Part shown: piece after piece, positions 14,949 through 23,860 of the stretch
Layout: the number at the start of each line of letters is the position of its first letter
Numbering within the stretch: the stretch's first letter is position 1
Source of the DNA: Streptococcus gallinaceus
GTDB lineage: Bacteria > Bacillota > Bacilli > Lactobacillales > Streptococcaceae
Direction of reading: 5' to 3'
Length of the DNA: 64,000 nucleotides
NCBI RefSeq assembly: GCF_024170225.1
Contig: NZ_JALJXU010000002.1
Coordinates: 186,001-250,000, forward strand
The notes under the pieces: generated by a model
Told to the model about the DNA's origin: nothing
Seen by the model: only the letters and a program-made list of their open reading frames with translations
Database searches by the model: none
Position numbers and translations under genes: made by a program

Positions 14949-15854
14949 ATGATTCAATGGTGGCAAATTTTACTACTTACCTTGTATTCAGCTTATCAGA
15001 TTCTTGACGAGCTGACCATCTGTACATCGGCTGGTTCGCCTGTATTTGCAGGGTTTATTGCAGGTCTGATTATGGGAGATATGACGACAGGCCTCTTAAT
15101 CGGTGCTAGCTTGCAACTCATGGTTCTCGGTGTGGGAACTTTCGGTGGAGCATCTCGTATTGATGCAACATCTGGTGCGGTTCTTGCGACTGCTTTCGCT
15201 GTATCACAAGGATTAGATCCAGAACTTGCGGTTACATCAATTGCTGTACCAGTAGCTGCCCTTATGGTTTATACAGATATTGCAGGTCGTTTCTCAACTA
15301 CCTACTTTGCCCATCGCATTGACAAGCACGTTGAAAACTTCAACTACAAAGGAATTGAAGTTAACTACCTTCTTGGTGCGCTACCTTGGGCTCTTTCTCG
15401 CGCCCTTCCAGTCTTTATCGCTCTTGCCTTTGGAGGCGGTGCGGTTGAAGCGATTGTAAACTGGATCAAAGAATACCAATGGATTGCCAATGGCTTGACG
15501 CTTGCTGGTCGCATGCTTCCAGGGCTTGGTTTTGCGATTTTACTTCACTATTTGCCAATCAAACGCAACCTTCACTATCTTGGCTTGGGCTTTGCTATCA
15601 CAGCTATGTTGACTGTTATCTATGCAAACTTGCAAACTGTTGCAGGTACTTTGTCAAGTATTCTTGGTGCGGATACAAAAATGTTTGCAGCGGTTACCTT
15701 TAATGGTGCACCTTTCAAAGGACTTCCAATGGTAGGTATCGCCATTATCGGCGCAGCGCTTGCAACACTTCACTACAAAAACAGCCAAAATAAGACTGAG
15801 GTAGTCGTTCAATCTGTATCAGAAAGTGGGGAAATTGAAGATGACGAAATCTAA
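14949..15854 (+). CDS. gadW: PTS IIC, mannose family (GadW-like)
   Basis: 301-aa membrane component with about seven to nine hydrophobic helices. GFIAGLIMGDMTTGLLIGASLQL-type repeats near the N-terminus (GDMTTGLLIGASLQLMVLGV) are typical of mannose-family IIC permeases. It forms the sugar channel together with IID. TAGGAGGAAA precedes the ATG. The hydrophilic tail runs past the start of the IID gene, which it overlaps by 14 bp. Confidence 0.88.
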   Translation: MIQWWQILLLTLYSAYQILDELTICTSAGSPVFAGFIAGLIMGDMTTGLLIGASLQLMVLGVGTFGGASRIDATSGAVLATAFAVSQGLDPELAVTSIAVPVAALMVYTDIAGRFSTTYFAHRIDKHVENFNYKGIEVNYLLGALPWALSRALPVFIALAFGGGAVEAIVNWIKEYQWIANGLTLAGRMLPGLGFAILLHYLPIKRNLHYLGLGFAITAMLTVIYANLQTVAGTLSSILGADTKMFAAVTFNGAPFKGLPMVGIAIIGAALATLHYKNSQNKTEVVVQSVSESGEIEDDEI

Positions 15855-16662
15855 TTATAAGCTAACAAAAGAAGATTTTAATCAAATCAACAAACGTAGC
15901 CTCTTTACCTTCCAGTGGGGTTGGAACTACGAACGGATGCAAGGCTCGGGCTATCTCTATATCATTTTGCCACAGTTACGTAAAATGTATGGCGACGGCA
16001 CTGCAGAATTGAAAGAAATGATGCGTAATCATACGCAATTTTTCAATACATCTAATTTCTTCCATACCATTATTACAGGGATTGATATGGCTTTGGAAGA
16101 AAGTGAAGGTACAGCATCAAAAGAAGCAGTTAATGGTGTGAAAATTGGTCTCATGGGTCCATTTGCTCCTGTTGGAGATTCGCTCTTTGGATCTCTTGTT
16201 CCAACCATCATGGGTTCTTTGGCAGCAGGTATGGCCAAAGAAGGCAGTCCCTTGGGAATTCTGCTTTGGATTCTAGTTGCAGGTGTTGCGATTAATATCT
16301 TCCGTTGGAAACAGCTTGAAATTGCCTACAAGCAAGGTACAAAACTAGTTACTACTATGCGTAATCGATTGACTGCGATTGTTGATGCGGCTTCTGTCAT
16401 GGGGATTTTCATGGTTGGGGCCTTGATTGCGAGCATGATTAACTTTGAAGTATCACTCACCCTTCCAGTTGGAGCAGGAATTGATGTTCAAAACTTGATG
16501 AATATGATTTTCCCACGCTTGGTACCTGCTGTCTTTACTGGCTTTGTCTATTGGTTGCTTGGACGTAAAGGAATGACCTCTACCAAAGCAATTCTTGTCA
16601 TCATCGTTCTTGCAATTGCAGCTTCTGCTTTTGGTTGGTTTGTGATGGGAATGAAGGCATAG
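15841..16662 (+). CDS. gadE: PTS IID, mannose family (GadE-like)
   Basis: 273-aa IID component: LTKEDFNQINKRSLFTFQWG at the N-terminus, then NYERMQGSGYLYIILPQL and the GLMGPFAPVGDSLFGSLVP signature typical of the family, and membrane helices in the C-terminal half. It partners with IIC. I chose ATG 15841, inside the end of the IIC gene; a GTG five codons earlier (15826) is possible but less well placed. Overlap implies translational coupling. Confidence 0.88.
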   Translation: MTKSNYKLTKEDFNQINKRSLFTFQWGWNYERMQGSGYLYIILPQLRKMYGDGTAELKEMMRNHTQFFNTSNFFHTIITGIDMALEESEGTASKEAVNGVKIGLMGPFAPVGDSLFGSLVPTIMGSLAAGMAKEGSPLGILLWILVAGVAINIFRWKQLEIAYKQGTKLVTTMRNRLTAIVDAASVMGIFMVGALIASMINFEVSLTLPVGAGIDVQNLMNMIFPRLVPAVFTGFVYWLLGRKGMTSTKAILVIIVLAIAASAFGWFVMGMKA

Positions 16663-16663
16663 T

Positions 16664-17065
16664 ATGGCGAAAAAATTATTACTAATCAGCCATGGCTATT
16701 TCTGTGAAGAGCTGAAAAAAAGTACAGAAATGATTATGGGGCCACAAGAGAATATTGACAGCCTTCCGCTCTTGCCAGAGGAAAGTCCAGATGACTTTCG
16801 CAGAAAGTTTGAGGAGAAAGTGACAGAGTTGGGAGATGTGATTGTACTAGCCGACCTTATGGGAGGAACCCCTTGCAATGTGGCTTCCCGTCTTGTCATG
16901 GAAGGTGCTCAATTTGACCTTTACGCGGGCATGAATATGCCAATGGTGATTGGCTTTCTTAATGGCGTTTTGTTGGATGAAGAGGTTGACTTGGTGTCCT
17001 TTGGAGCGACCAATATTTACCATGTAAATAGCCTTATTTCCACACTAGAAGACGAAGATGAATAG
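16664..17065 (+). CDS. gadF: PTS IIA, mannose family (GadF-like)
   Basis: 133-aa IIA component. LLLISHGYFCEELKKS contains the phosphorylated His (residue 10), which takes phosphate from HPr, and ADLMGGTPCNVASRL is the conserved loop of mannose-family IIA proteins. It starts two bases after the IID stop and completes a IIB-IIC-IID-IIA set. A terminator follows, so unlike the pneumococcal operon agaS and galM are not downstream. Confidence 0.9.
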   Translation: MAKKLLLISHGYFCEELKKSTEMIMGPQENIDSLPLLPEESPDDFRRKFEEKVTELGDVIVLADLMGGTPCNVASRLVMEGAQFDLYAGMNMPMVIGFLNGVLLDEEVDLVSFGATNIYHVNSLISTLEDEDE

Positions 17066-17084
17066 TTTTGTCTTTAAATATCCC

Positions 17085-17114
17085 ACCCTTTCCTTTAAAC
17101 TGGAAAGGGTGTTT
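17085..17114 (+). terminator. Terminator of the bgaC–PTS operon
   Basis: ACCCTTTCC (17085-17093) / GGAAAGGGT (17102-17110), flanked by an outer AAATATC/GATATTT pair, then GTTTTG. Confidence 0.75.
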
Positions 17115-17143
17115 TGATATTTGAATTGATTCTCTATTTTCGT

Positions 17144-17172
17144 TTGCGACCCAAACTAAAATATGATAAGAT
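17144..17172 (+). promoter_or_regulatory. Promoter of the TM2 gene
   Basis: -35 TTGCGA (17144-17149), 17-bp spacer, -10 TAAGAT (17167-17172). Confidence 0.55.
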
Positions 17173-17193
17173 AGAGGCTAAAAAGGAGACACT

Positions 17194-17793
17194 ATGAACT
17201 ACGCACAAATTTTTTTAATGAACAATATGAACGCTTTTCCACCTGAGCAAATTCCGATGATTCAGCGTGAATTGGAGCAATTGGACGAACAATCATTGAA
17301 CGCGCTGTTGATGACAGATATTAAGAATCCGACTGTTGCTCTTATTCTCAGTATTTTTGTGGGAGAGTTTGGTGTGGACCGTTTCTATGCTGGTCAAAAA
17401 GAATTAGGGATTGCCAAGTTGGCTTTGACGGTTATTTCCTTTGTTACTCTCTTTATTTTGATTGGATTTTTCCTTCTCATCGGGGTGTATATCTGGAAAA
17501 TCGTAGATTGGTTCCTGATCATGGGGGCAACTCGTCAGTCAAACTTTGAGCGCTTGATGTTTAATCTGAATCAAGTAAAGGCTTTTCAAAGCAAAAGGAA
17601 GGCTGAAGCAGCAACTGTAGTAGCTGAGCAAGAGGGTGTTGCGAAGGAAGCACCAGTAGAAGAAATCATTATCGATGCGCCAGTAGTCGAAGAAACGTCA
17701 GAATCAGAAGAAGTTCAGTTGGACGAGTCAGACTTGGTTGTGCCAGCAACTGGGGAAGAGGTTGAGAAGCCTGTAGAAGCGTCAGAACAATAG
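17194..17793 (+). CDS. TM2-domain membrane protein
   Basis: 199-aa protein. Residues about 45-110 form a TM2 domain: NPTVALILSIFVGEFGVDRF(Y) then AGQKELGIAKLALT and a second helix of mostly L, I and F, joined by the conserved G-x-D-RFY turn. The C-terminal third is acidic, rich in E, V, A and P, and probably extended in the cytoplasm. TM2 proteins have no settled biochemical role. AAAGGAGA precedes the ATG. It appears to be a single-gene transcript. Confidence 0.8.
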   Translation: MNYAQIFLMNNMNAFPPEQIPMIQRELEQLDEQSLNALLMTDIKNPTVALILSIFVGEFGVDRFYAGQKELGIAKLALTVISFVTLFILIGFFLLIGVYIWKIVDWFLIMGATRQSNFERLMFNLNQVKAFQSKRKAEAATVVAEQEGVAKEAPVEEIIIDAPVVEETSESEEVQLDESDLVVPATGEEVEKPVEASEQ

Positions 17794-17905
17794 ACAGTTA
17801 TAGGAAAAGGGGGAGCTGATAAAGGTTGCCCTCTTTTTTGTAAAACTTCTGTAATCTAACAGCTTGTTTCGTTATGTAATTGTAACCTAGTTAGGCTGTA
17901 TTTTT

Positions 17906-17914
17906 TGCTATAAT
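17906..17914 (+). promoter_or_regulatory. Extended -10 promoter of the VanZ gene
   Basis: TGC-TATAAT at 17906-17914, about 26 bases before the start codon; no good -35. Confidence 0.6.
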
Positions 17915-17939
17915 AAAAGAATACAGTCTAGGAGGATTT

Positions 17940-18437
17940 ATGCGCTCAACTCGATGGACTAAAGTCATTTTTATCGCTTATATCATTCTCTTGACTTGGG
18001 TCATTCTTTTTAAGATGGACCTGACCGAAACCATTTATCGGATGCAGTACAGTGGCTATCGGAGTCTGAATTTGATTCCATTTGCAGGGACGGCTGTCTA
18101 TAATGGGCAGTTGGACTACCGTGAAATTGGGCTTAATATTGGCGTTTTTATCCCTTATGGCATCTATCTACGTGTCCTTCATACCAAGGAAAGTCGTTTT
18201 CATGATTTTCTGCAAATTGCCTTGTGCAGTCTTTTATTTGAAGTCATACAGTTTTGCTTTTCAATCGGTGTGGCAGATGTGACGGATTTACTGGCTAATT
18301 CATTAGGCGGATTAGTGGGGATTGTGCTATTTGATTATTTGAAAAAAATTGGTAAGACAAAAGTTGTTGGTTGGATCAATCTGTGGAGTCTGGTTGGGAT
18401 TCTTTTCCTGCTTCTATATCTGCAAATTCGGCGCTAG
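17940..18437 (+). CDS. VanZ-family membrane protein
   Basis: 165-aa protein with four to five hydrophobic helices. NLIPF near residue 43, the central GLNIGVFIPYGIYL and the SIGVADVTDLLANSLGGLVG segment are typical of the VanZ-like family (named after the teicoplanin-resistance protein VanZ). The biochemical role of most members is unknown, and membership does not imply glycopeptide resistance. TAGGAGGA precedes the ATG. The gene is followed after 38 bp by queG, which has its own promoter. Confidence 0.82.
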   Translation: MRSTRWTKVIFIAYIILLTWVILFKMDLTETIYRMQYSGYRSLNLIPFAGTAVYNGQLDYREIGLNIGVFIPYGIYLRVLHTKESRFHDFLQIALCSLLFEVIQFCFSIGVADVTDLLANSLGGLVGIVLFDYLKKIGKTKVVGWINLWSLVGILFLLLYLQIRR

Positions 18438-18440
18438 GAA

Positions 18441-18469
18441 TTGGAAAAATCAAGGAATTTTGCTAGAAT
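18441..18469 (+). promoter_or_regulatory. Promoter of queG, leaderless
   Basis: -35 TTGGAA (18441-18446), 17-bp spacer, extended -10 TGC-TAGAAT (18461-18469). The ATG at 18476 coincides with the expected transcription start; no ribosome binding site is present. Confidence 0.7.
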
Positions 18470-18475
18470 AAAGCT

Positions 18476-19603
18476 ATGAATCTCAAAGAAAAAATACAAG
18501 ATTTAGCAAGAGAAATCGGCATTTCCAAGATTGGATTTACAACGGCAGACAATTTTGCTTATTTGGAAAAATCATTGCGAGCTGCAGTGGAAGAAGGTCG
18601 GTCATCGGGCTTTGAGTATAAAAATATTGACGAACGAATTGAACCCAAGCTCAGTTTGGCCAGTGCCAAGACCATTATTTCTATCGCAGTAGCCTACCCT
18701 CGTCGCTTGCCCCAGCAGCCACAGAAGACCCAGTTTAAGCGTGGGAAAATCACGCCAAATTCGTGGGGGCTGGATTACCACTATATCATGCAAGACAAGC
18801 TGGAACGCTTGGCGCGTGGTATAGAAGACTTGACCGCTGACTTTGAGTACAAGGGCATGGTTGACACGGGAGCTTTGGTGGATACAGCTGTTGCCAGACG
18901 TGCAGGGATTGGCTTTATAGGAAAAAATGGACTGGTCATCTCCAAGGAATATGGCTCTTACATGTTTTTGGGTGAGCTGATTACCAATCTGGAAATTGAA
19001 CCAGATCAGCCAGTAGACTATGGCTGTGGTGAATGTAATCGCTGTGTGGAAGCCTGTCCAACTTCCTGCCTGATTGGCGACGGCTCGATGAACGCCCGGC
19101 GCTGTCTTTCTTTTCAAACGCAGGACAAGGGCATGATGGATTTGGAATTTCGGAAGAAAATCAAAACCGTTATCTATGGTTGTGATATCTGTCAGATTTG
19201 CTGCCCCTACAATAAAGGAATCGACAGTCCGCCAGTAGTGGATATTGACCCAGACCTGGCTCATCCAGAGTTGATTCCCTTTCTGGAATTGTCTAACGGT
19301 CAATTTAAGGAAAAATTTGGCATGATTGCAGGCTCTTGGCGTGGGAAAAATATTTTGCAGCGCAATGCCATCATTGCCCTAGCAAATAGTCATGACCGAT
19401 CGGCTATTCCAAAATTGCTGGAAATCATTGATAAAAAACAAAATCCCATTCATATGGCGACAGCTATCTGGGCCTTGAGTGAGATTGTTAAGAAGCCTAG
19501 TCAAGACATGATTGACTTTATTGAAAATGTCAAAAGTGATGCGCCAGAAGTCTTGAAAGAGCAGGCAAAATTCCTAGAGATAGCCAAAATGGCGCAAGTA
19601 TGA
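18476..19603 (+). CDS. queG: Epoxyqueuosine reductase QueG
   Basis: 375-aa cobalamin-dependent iron–sulfur protein that performs the last step of queuosine synthesis on tRNA, reducing epoxyqueuosine to queuosine. The N-terminal domain has KIGFTTADNF and GFEYK; two ferredoxin-like [4Fe-4S] clusters are marked by CGECNRCVEACP and CDICQICCPYN (about residues 180-245), and the C-terminal part has HEAT-like repeats (RNAIIALANSHDRSAIPKLL). The length fits the family. The promoter places the transcription start at the ATG. Confidence 0.93.
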   Translation: MNLKEKIQDLAREIGISKIGFTTADNFAYLEKSLRAAVEEGRSSGFEYKNIDERIEPKLSLASAKTIISIAVAYPRRLPQQPQKTQFKRGKITPNSWGLDYHYIMQDKLERLARGIEDLTADFEYKGMVDTGALVDTAVARRAGIGFIGKNGLVISKEYGSYMFLGELITNLEIEPDQPVDYGCGECNRCVEACPTSCLIGDGSMNARRCLSFQTQDKGMMDLEFRKKIKTVIYGCDICQICCPYNKGIDSPPVVDIDPDLAHPELIPFLELSNGQFKEKFGMIAGSWRGKNILQRNAIIALANSHDRSAIPKLLEIIDKKQNPIHMATAIWALSEIVKKPSQDMIDFIENVKSDAPEVLKEQAKFLEIAKMAQV

Positions 19604-19637
19604 TAAACTAAACAGTAAACAATAGAATGAGGTACCT

Positions 19638-20733
19638 ATGGATACAGCAGAAATTCGACAAAAAATCGAAGAGCTTGAAACCAAATTGAACTCGTTCAGG
19701 GGGTCTCTTTGACTTAGATGGTCTAGAAGAAGAGATTGCCATCTTGGAAAACAAGATGACGGAACCTGATTTTTGGAATGATAATTTGGCGGCTCAAAAA
19801 ACATCGCAAGAGTTGAACGAACTCAAGCAGACCTACAATAACTTTCACCAAATGATTGATTTGTTTGATGAGTCAGAGATTCTTTTGGATTTTCTAACAG
19901 AGGATGAGTCGGTTCGTGAAGAGTTGGTAGAGAAGTTGGTTGACTTGGACAAGCTCATGACTAGTTATGAGATGACCTTGCTTCTTTCTGAGCCTTATGA
20001 CCACAATAATGCCATCTTGGAAATTCATCCCGGTTCTGGCGGGACAGAAGCGCAAGATTGGGGCGAAATGCTTATGCGCATGTACATGCGTTATGGCAAT
20101 GCCAAAGGCTTTACAGTAGAAACCTTGGACTATCAAGCCGGAGACGAGGCTGGTATCAAGTCTGTTACTCTGGGCTTCACTGGTCCAAATGCTTACGGTC
20201 TGCTCAAGTCTGAAATGGGCGTCCACCGTCTGGTGCGTATTTCACCATTTGACTCAGCCAAAAGACGTCACACCTCCTTTACTTCAGTCGAAGTCATGCC
20301 TGAACTCGATGACACGATTGAAGTAGAAATTCGAGATGACGAGATTAAGATGGACACCTTCCGTTCGGGTGGTGCCGGTGGTCAGAACGTCAATAAAGTG
20401 TCAACTGGTGTGCGTCTGACTCACATTCCAACAGGGATTGTGACCCAATCAACGGTAGACCGTACCCAGTACGGAAACCGAGATCGTGCCCTCAAATTGC
20501 TGCAGGCCAAGCTTTATCAAATGGAGCAGGAAAAGAAAGCAGCAGAGGTTGATGCATTAAAAGGTGACAAGCGTGAGATTACCTGGGGAAGTCAGATTCG
20601 CTCTTACGTCTTTACACCTTATACCATGGTCAAGGACCACCGAACCAACTATGAAGTTGCGCAAGTGGACAAGGTCATGGATGGAGATGTTGAAGGATTT
20701 ATCGACGCCTATCTCAAATGGCGCATCAAATAA
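19638..20733 (+). CDS. prfB: Peptide chain release factor 2, with programmed +1 frameshift
   Basis: RF2 recognises UGA and UAA stop codons and triggers peptide release; [11 protein letters not shown] is the GGQ catalytic loop. Translation begins at ATG 19638 (GAGG upstream) and meets an in-frame TGA at 19710-19712 after 24 codons. The context, AGGGGG (internal Shine-Dalgarno) then TCT CTT TGA C, is the classic autoregulatory frameshift site: when RF2 is scarce, the ribosome slips +1 on CTT and continues at GAC 19711. The full product is 364 aa, the normal length. The coordinates span both frames and must not be called a pseudogene. Confidence 0.96.
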
Positions 20734-20780
20734 AAGAAGAAAGAAAGGCTGTTTTATCCTAGGATGAGACAGAAAATCTT

Positions 20781-21473
20781 ATGGCAATTATTGAAATGAA
20801 AGACGTTTCCAAAAAATATGGGAACGGAACAACGGCTCTTCGTGGCGTGTCTGTTAGTGTGGATGCGGGCGAATTTGCCTATATTGTAGGACCTTCAGGT
20901 GCTGGTAAATCAACCTTTATCAAACTCCTTTATCGAGAAGAAAAAATTGATAAAGGAACCTTGAAAGTAGGTACGTTTAATCTTGGTAGCATCAAGAAAA
21001 AAGACGTTCCAATGCTGCGTCGTAGTGTTGGTGTCGTCTTCCAGGACTATAAACTTCTGCCACGTAAGACTGTGTTTGAGAACATTGCCTACGCCATGGA
21101 AGTTATCGGGGAAAAACCGCGTAATATCAAAAAACGGGTGATGGAAGTCTTGGATCTAGTTGGTCTTAAGCATAAAATTCGTTCATTCCCAAATGAATTA
21201 TCAGGTGGTGAACAACAACGGATTGCCATTGCGCGTGCCATTGTCAACAACCCGAAAGTCTTGATTGCGGATGAACCAACTGGTAATTTGGACCCGGAAA
21301 ACTCATGGGAAATTATGAACTTATTGGAGCGGATTAACCTACAAGGAACAACGATTTTGATGGCGACCCACAATAGCCAAATCGTCAACACCCTCCGCCA
21401 CCGTGTTATTGCCATTGAAGATGGTCGTGTAGCGCGTGATGAAGTAGAAGGAGAATACGGTTACGATGATTAG
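20781..21473 (+). CDS. ftsE: Cell-division ABC ATPase FtsE
   Basis: 230-aa ABC ATPase: Walker A GPSGAGKST, Q-loop VFQDYKLLP, signature LSGGEQQRIAIARAI, Walker B VLIADEPTGNLDP, and H-loop MATHN. With FtsX it activates the peptidoglycan hydrolase PcsB at the septum in streptococci. It overlaps ftsX by eight bases and follows prfB by 47 bp, an order widespread in Firmicutes. The ribosome binding site is weak (GGATGAGA, somewhat far). Confidence 0.95.
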   Translation: MAIIEMKDVSKKYGNGTTALRGVSVSVDAGEFAYIVGPSGAGKSTFIKLLYREEKIDKGTLKVGTFNLGSIKKKDVPMLRRSVGVVFQDYKLLPRKTVFENIAYAMEVIGEKPRNIKKRVMEVLDLVGLKHKIRSFPNELSGGEQQRIAIARAIVNNPKVLIADEPTGNLDPENSWEIMNLLERINLQGTTILMATHNSQIVNTLRHRVIAIEDGRVARDEVEGEYGYDD

Positions 21474-22395
21474 ACGATTTTTTAGACATTTTGTAGAGTC
21501 GCTGAAGAGTCTCAAGCGAAATGGTTGGATGACCATTGCGGCGATTACTTCGGTTACAGTTACTCTGACTTTGGTGGGAATTTTTGCATCTGTTATTTTG
21601 AATACAGCTAAGTTGGCTTCTGATTTGGAAAATAATGTCCGAATCAATGTTTATCTGCGAGCTGATTCGACAGACCAGCAAGAAACGATCAAGAATGAAG
21701 CTGGTAATGATGTAAAAAATGAAAATTACAAGGCGATTTACAAGCAAATTATGGCTGTGAAAAATGTAGAGAGTGTGACTTATTCGAGCAAAGACGAGCA
21801 GCTTAAGCATTTGACAGCAACTTTGGGAGATACTTGGAATCTTTTCTCCGGTGATGCCAATCCTTTGTATGATACCTATATCATCGACACAACAAAACCA
21901 GAATACGTGAAGTCCGTTGCCAAAGAATTGAAAAAGATTGACGGAATTTCAGAAGTCCGTGATGGAGAAGTAGAAACGGAGCGCATCTTTAAAGTAGCTT
22001 CCGTTGTGCGTACCTGGGGATTTGCAGCTACAGCACTCTTGCTCTTTACAGCAGTCTTCTTGATTTCAAATACCATCCGCATTACCATTATTTCGCGTAG
22101 TCGTGAGATTCAGATTATGCGTTTGGTGGGTGCTAAGAATTCCTATATCCGTGGACCTTTCTTGTTGGAAGGAGCCTGGGTAGGTCTCTTGGGCGCGATT
22201 GCACCTGCAGCCTTGGTTTATGTGGTTTACCATATGATTTATGGTTCTCTCAATGTGAGTCTGGCAACGCAGGACTTATCTTTGATTCCGCAAGGTATCT
22301 TTATCCCTGGTATGATTGTTGCATTGTTTGTAGTGGGAATTGTTATCGGGGCGCTTGGCTCAATGATTTCAATGAGCCGCTTCTTGAAAATTTAA
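21466..22395 (+). CDS. ftsX: Cell-division membrane protein FtsX
   Basis: 309-aa FtsX: N-terminal membrane helix (MTIAAITSVTVTLTLVGIFA), an extracellular domain of about 120 residues (roughly 50-170), then three membrane helices, the FtsX/MacB-type permease domain. It transmits ATP hydrolysis by FtsE to the extracellular hydrolase PcsB. The start overlaps the end of ftsE. A terminator follows at once. Confidence 0.95.
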   Translation: MIRRFFRHFVESLKSLKRNGWMTIAAITSVTVTLTLVGIFASVILNTAKLASDLENNVRINVYLRADSTDQQETIKNEAGNDVKNENYKAIYKQIMAVKNVESVTYSSKDEQLKHLTATLGDTWNLFSGDANPLYDTYIIDTTKPEYVKSVAKELKKIDGISEVRDGEVETERIFKVASVVRTWGFAATALLLFTAVFLISNTIRITIISRSREIQIMRLVGAKNSYIRGPFLLEGAWVGLLGAIAPAALVYVVYHMIYGSLNVSLATQDLSLIPQGIFIPGMIVALFVVGIVIGALGSMISMSRFLKI

Positions 22396-23162
22396 GAAAA
22401 CAAAAAAACTGGAGATGTTCGGCATCCCAGTTTTTTATTGTTCTTGTTTTGGATAAATTGTGAAATGGCTTGAACGATGGCTTGTTTTTGCTGACGGGCA
22501 GAAATACTTGCTGCCTTGTCTTTCTTTTGAAGTCCATAATCGCCAAATTCACTGTGATTGCCACCTTCTATCTGAAAAAATTCAGTGTCAGAAGGCAAGC
22601 GTTTTTTTGGGGGGGAAGATTGATAGTTGTCCCAGTTGAGAACGGCATCGCGACTCGCTGTGATAGACAAGACAGCTAATTTCTTTTTGGACAAGTCAGT
22701 TTTTTCTGAAGGGTAGGAAGCCAGTAAAATCAGTCCCTTGACCCGGTTAGATTCTTTTGAATCCATGGCAGCGACGACTCCTCCGAGTGAATGACCAGCA
22801 AGGTAGACAGAGTCTAGCTGTTTGTCTCCTATCAAGTTACCGGCAGCTTTGGTATTTAAAACGGGGAGCTCGAGCGGGCTTTTTAAGACATAGACAATCG
22901 ATATTTTCCTGGGCTAGATTCTGTACAAGAGAAGCATAGGCTTTCTCATCGACCAGCGCTCCTTGGTAAAAAATTATGCTCGTACGGGCCTTTTCTTGGT
23001 AGGGAAATAATCATAGGCAGCAGTGTGTTGGCTGGACTGACTAGCTTCTTGTGCGCTGGGACTTGCTGTGTAGGTCTGAAAATGCAAGAAAGTAATCCCC
23101 AAAATCAAGAGAGTGACAACAACTCCTAGGATGGACAGAATGATTTTTTTAAACTTTTTCAT
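22392..23162 (-). pseudogene. Membrane-anchored alpha/beta hydrolase with two frameshifts
   Basis: One ancestral gene is split into three frames. Frame 1 (from ATG 23162) encodes a membrane anchor, KIILSILGVVVTLLILGITF, and ends prematurely at 22974. Near 22987-22996 the frame changes and continues with SIIFYQGALVDEKAYASLVQ. Near 22893-22900 one extra T (GATTGTC for GATGTC) changes it again, after which YVLKSPLELPVL leads into the nucleophile motif LAGHSLGGVVAAM. The remaining triad members are visible as TASRD (Asp) and GGNHSEFGDYG (His). The two single-base lesions make it a pseudogene unless they are sequencing errors. The last residues read through the ftsX terminator. Its ATGA start overlaps the stop of the upstream metallo-hydrolase gene. 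Confidence 0.8.
22403..22436 (+). terminator. Terminator of prfB–ftsE–ftsX
   Basis: ACTGG-A-GATG (22408-22417) pairs with CATC-CCAGT (22423-22431) around TTCGG, with one bulged A, followed by six T residues. The flanking A-run also allows use from the minus strand. Confidence 0.8.
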
Positions 23163-23791
23163 GATTTAAAAAATGGATTGAAGGCACATTCATGTGCGAT
23201 GGTTGTTTCACGCCCGTGACCCGGATAGGCAGTGTAGTGACCTGGAAGAGTGAAAAGTTGAGTACGGATGCCTTCGAGCAAGTCCTCCAGGTTTCCGGTT
23301 GGGAGGTCAGTTCGGCCAATGGCACCACGGAAGAGAGCATCCCCTGTTAGGACAAATTCTCCCTCTGGGAAAAGGAAGGATACACCACCGATAGAATGGC
23401 CTGGTGTCGGAAGCACTGTGAATGCAAAGCCATCCAAGTCATATTCCCTGCCGTAGCTAAAGACATGCTCGGCTGGTCTGAAATCAATATCTGGCAACTC
23501 AGGATGGCGAGCCAGCCCATTTAACTCAGCTGTGTAGAGCCAGTGTGCTTCGTCTTGCGCCACATAGACAGGGGGCTGTCCAAAAGTATCTCGGACCAAG
23601 TCCAAACTCAAAATATGGTCGTAGTGGGTGTGGGTCAAGAGGATGGCGCTGACTGGTTTACCGATTTTCTCAATAGTTGCCTGAATGGTTTCCCAATCAC
23701 TGCCGGGATCAACTACCAAAAGGTGGCTATCATTTTCAATATAGTAGGTATTTTCTCCTGCAACAGGATTAAATGAGCGATGTAATTTCAT
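23159..23791 (-). CDS. Metallo-beta-lactamase-fold hydrolase (glyoxalase II-like)
   Basis: 210-aa MBL-fold enzyme. The zinc-binding motif THTHYDH (HxHxDH), further ligands in LPTPGHSIG (His) and the TGDALF Asp, and the terminal YPGHGRETTI (His) are all present. The family includes glyoxalase II and persulfide dioxygenase-like hydrolases; the specific thioester substrate is unknown. ATG at 23791 is chosen, with AGGAG just upstream; the open frame extends further to 23854 without a ribosome site. It is probably cotranscribed with the broken hydrolase downstream. Confidence 0.85.
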   Translation of the reverse strand: MKLHRSFNPVAGENTYYIENDSHLLVVDPGSDWETIQATIEKIGKPVSAILLTHTHYDHILSLDLVRDTFGQPPVYVAQDEAHWLYTAELNGLARHPELPDIDFRPAEHVFSYGREYDLDGFAFTVLPTPGHSIGGVSFLFPEGEFVLTGDALFRGAIGRTDLPTGNLEDLLEGIRTQLFTLPGHYTAYPGHGRETTIAHECAFNPFFKS

Positions 23792-23860
23792 GAGATCTCC
23801 TTTACTTTTCGAATTCTCTTTTATCAGTGTAACAGAAATAAGGAGATTGAGCATGAATTT

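Noticed and set aside
18602-19303. 233-codon open frame on the minus strand inside queG
   Set aside because: Antisense shadow of a well-conserved gene; no ribosome site, no recognisable domain.
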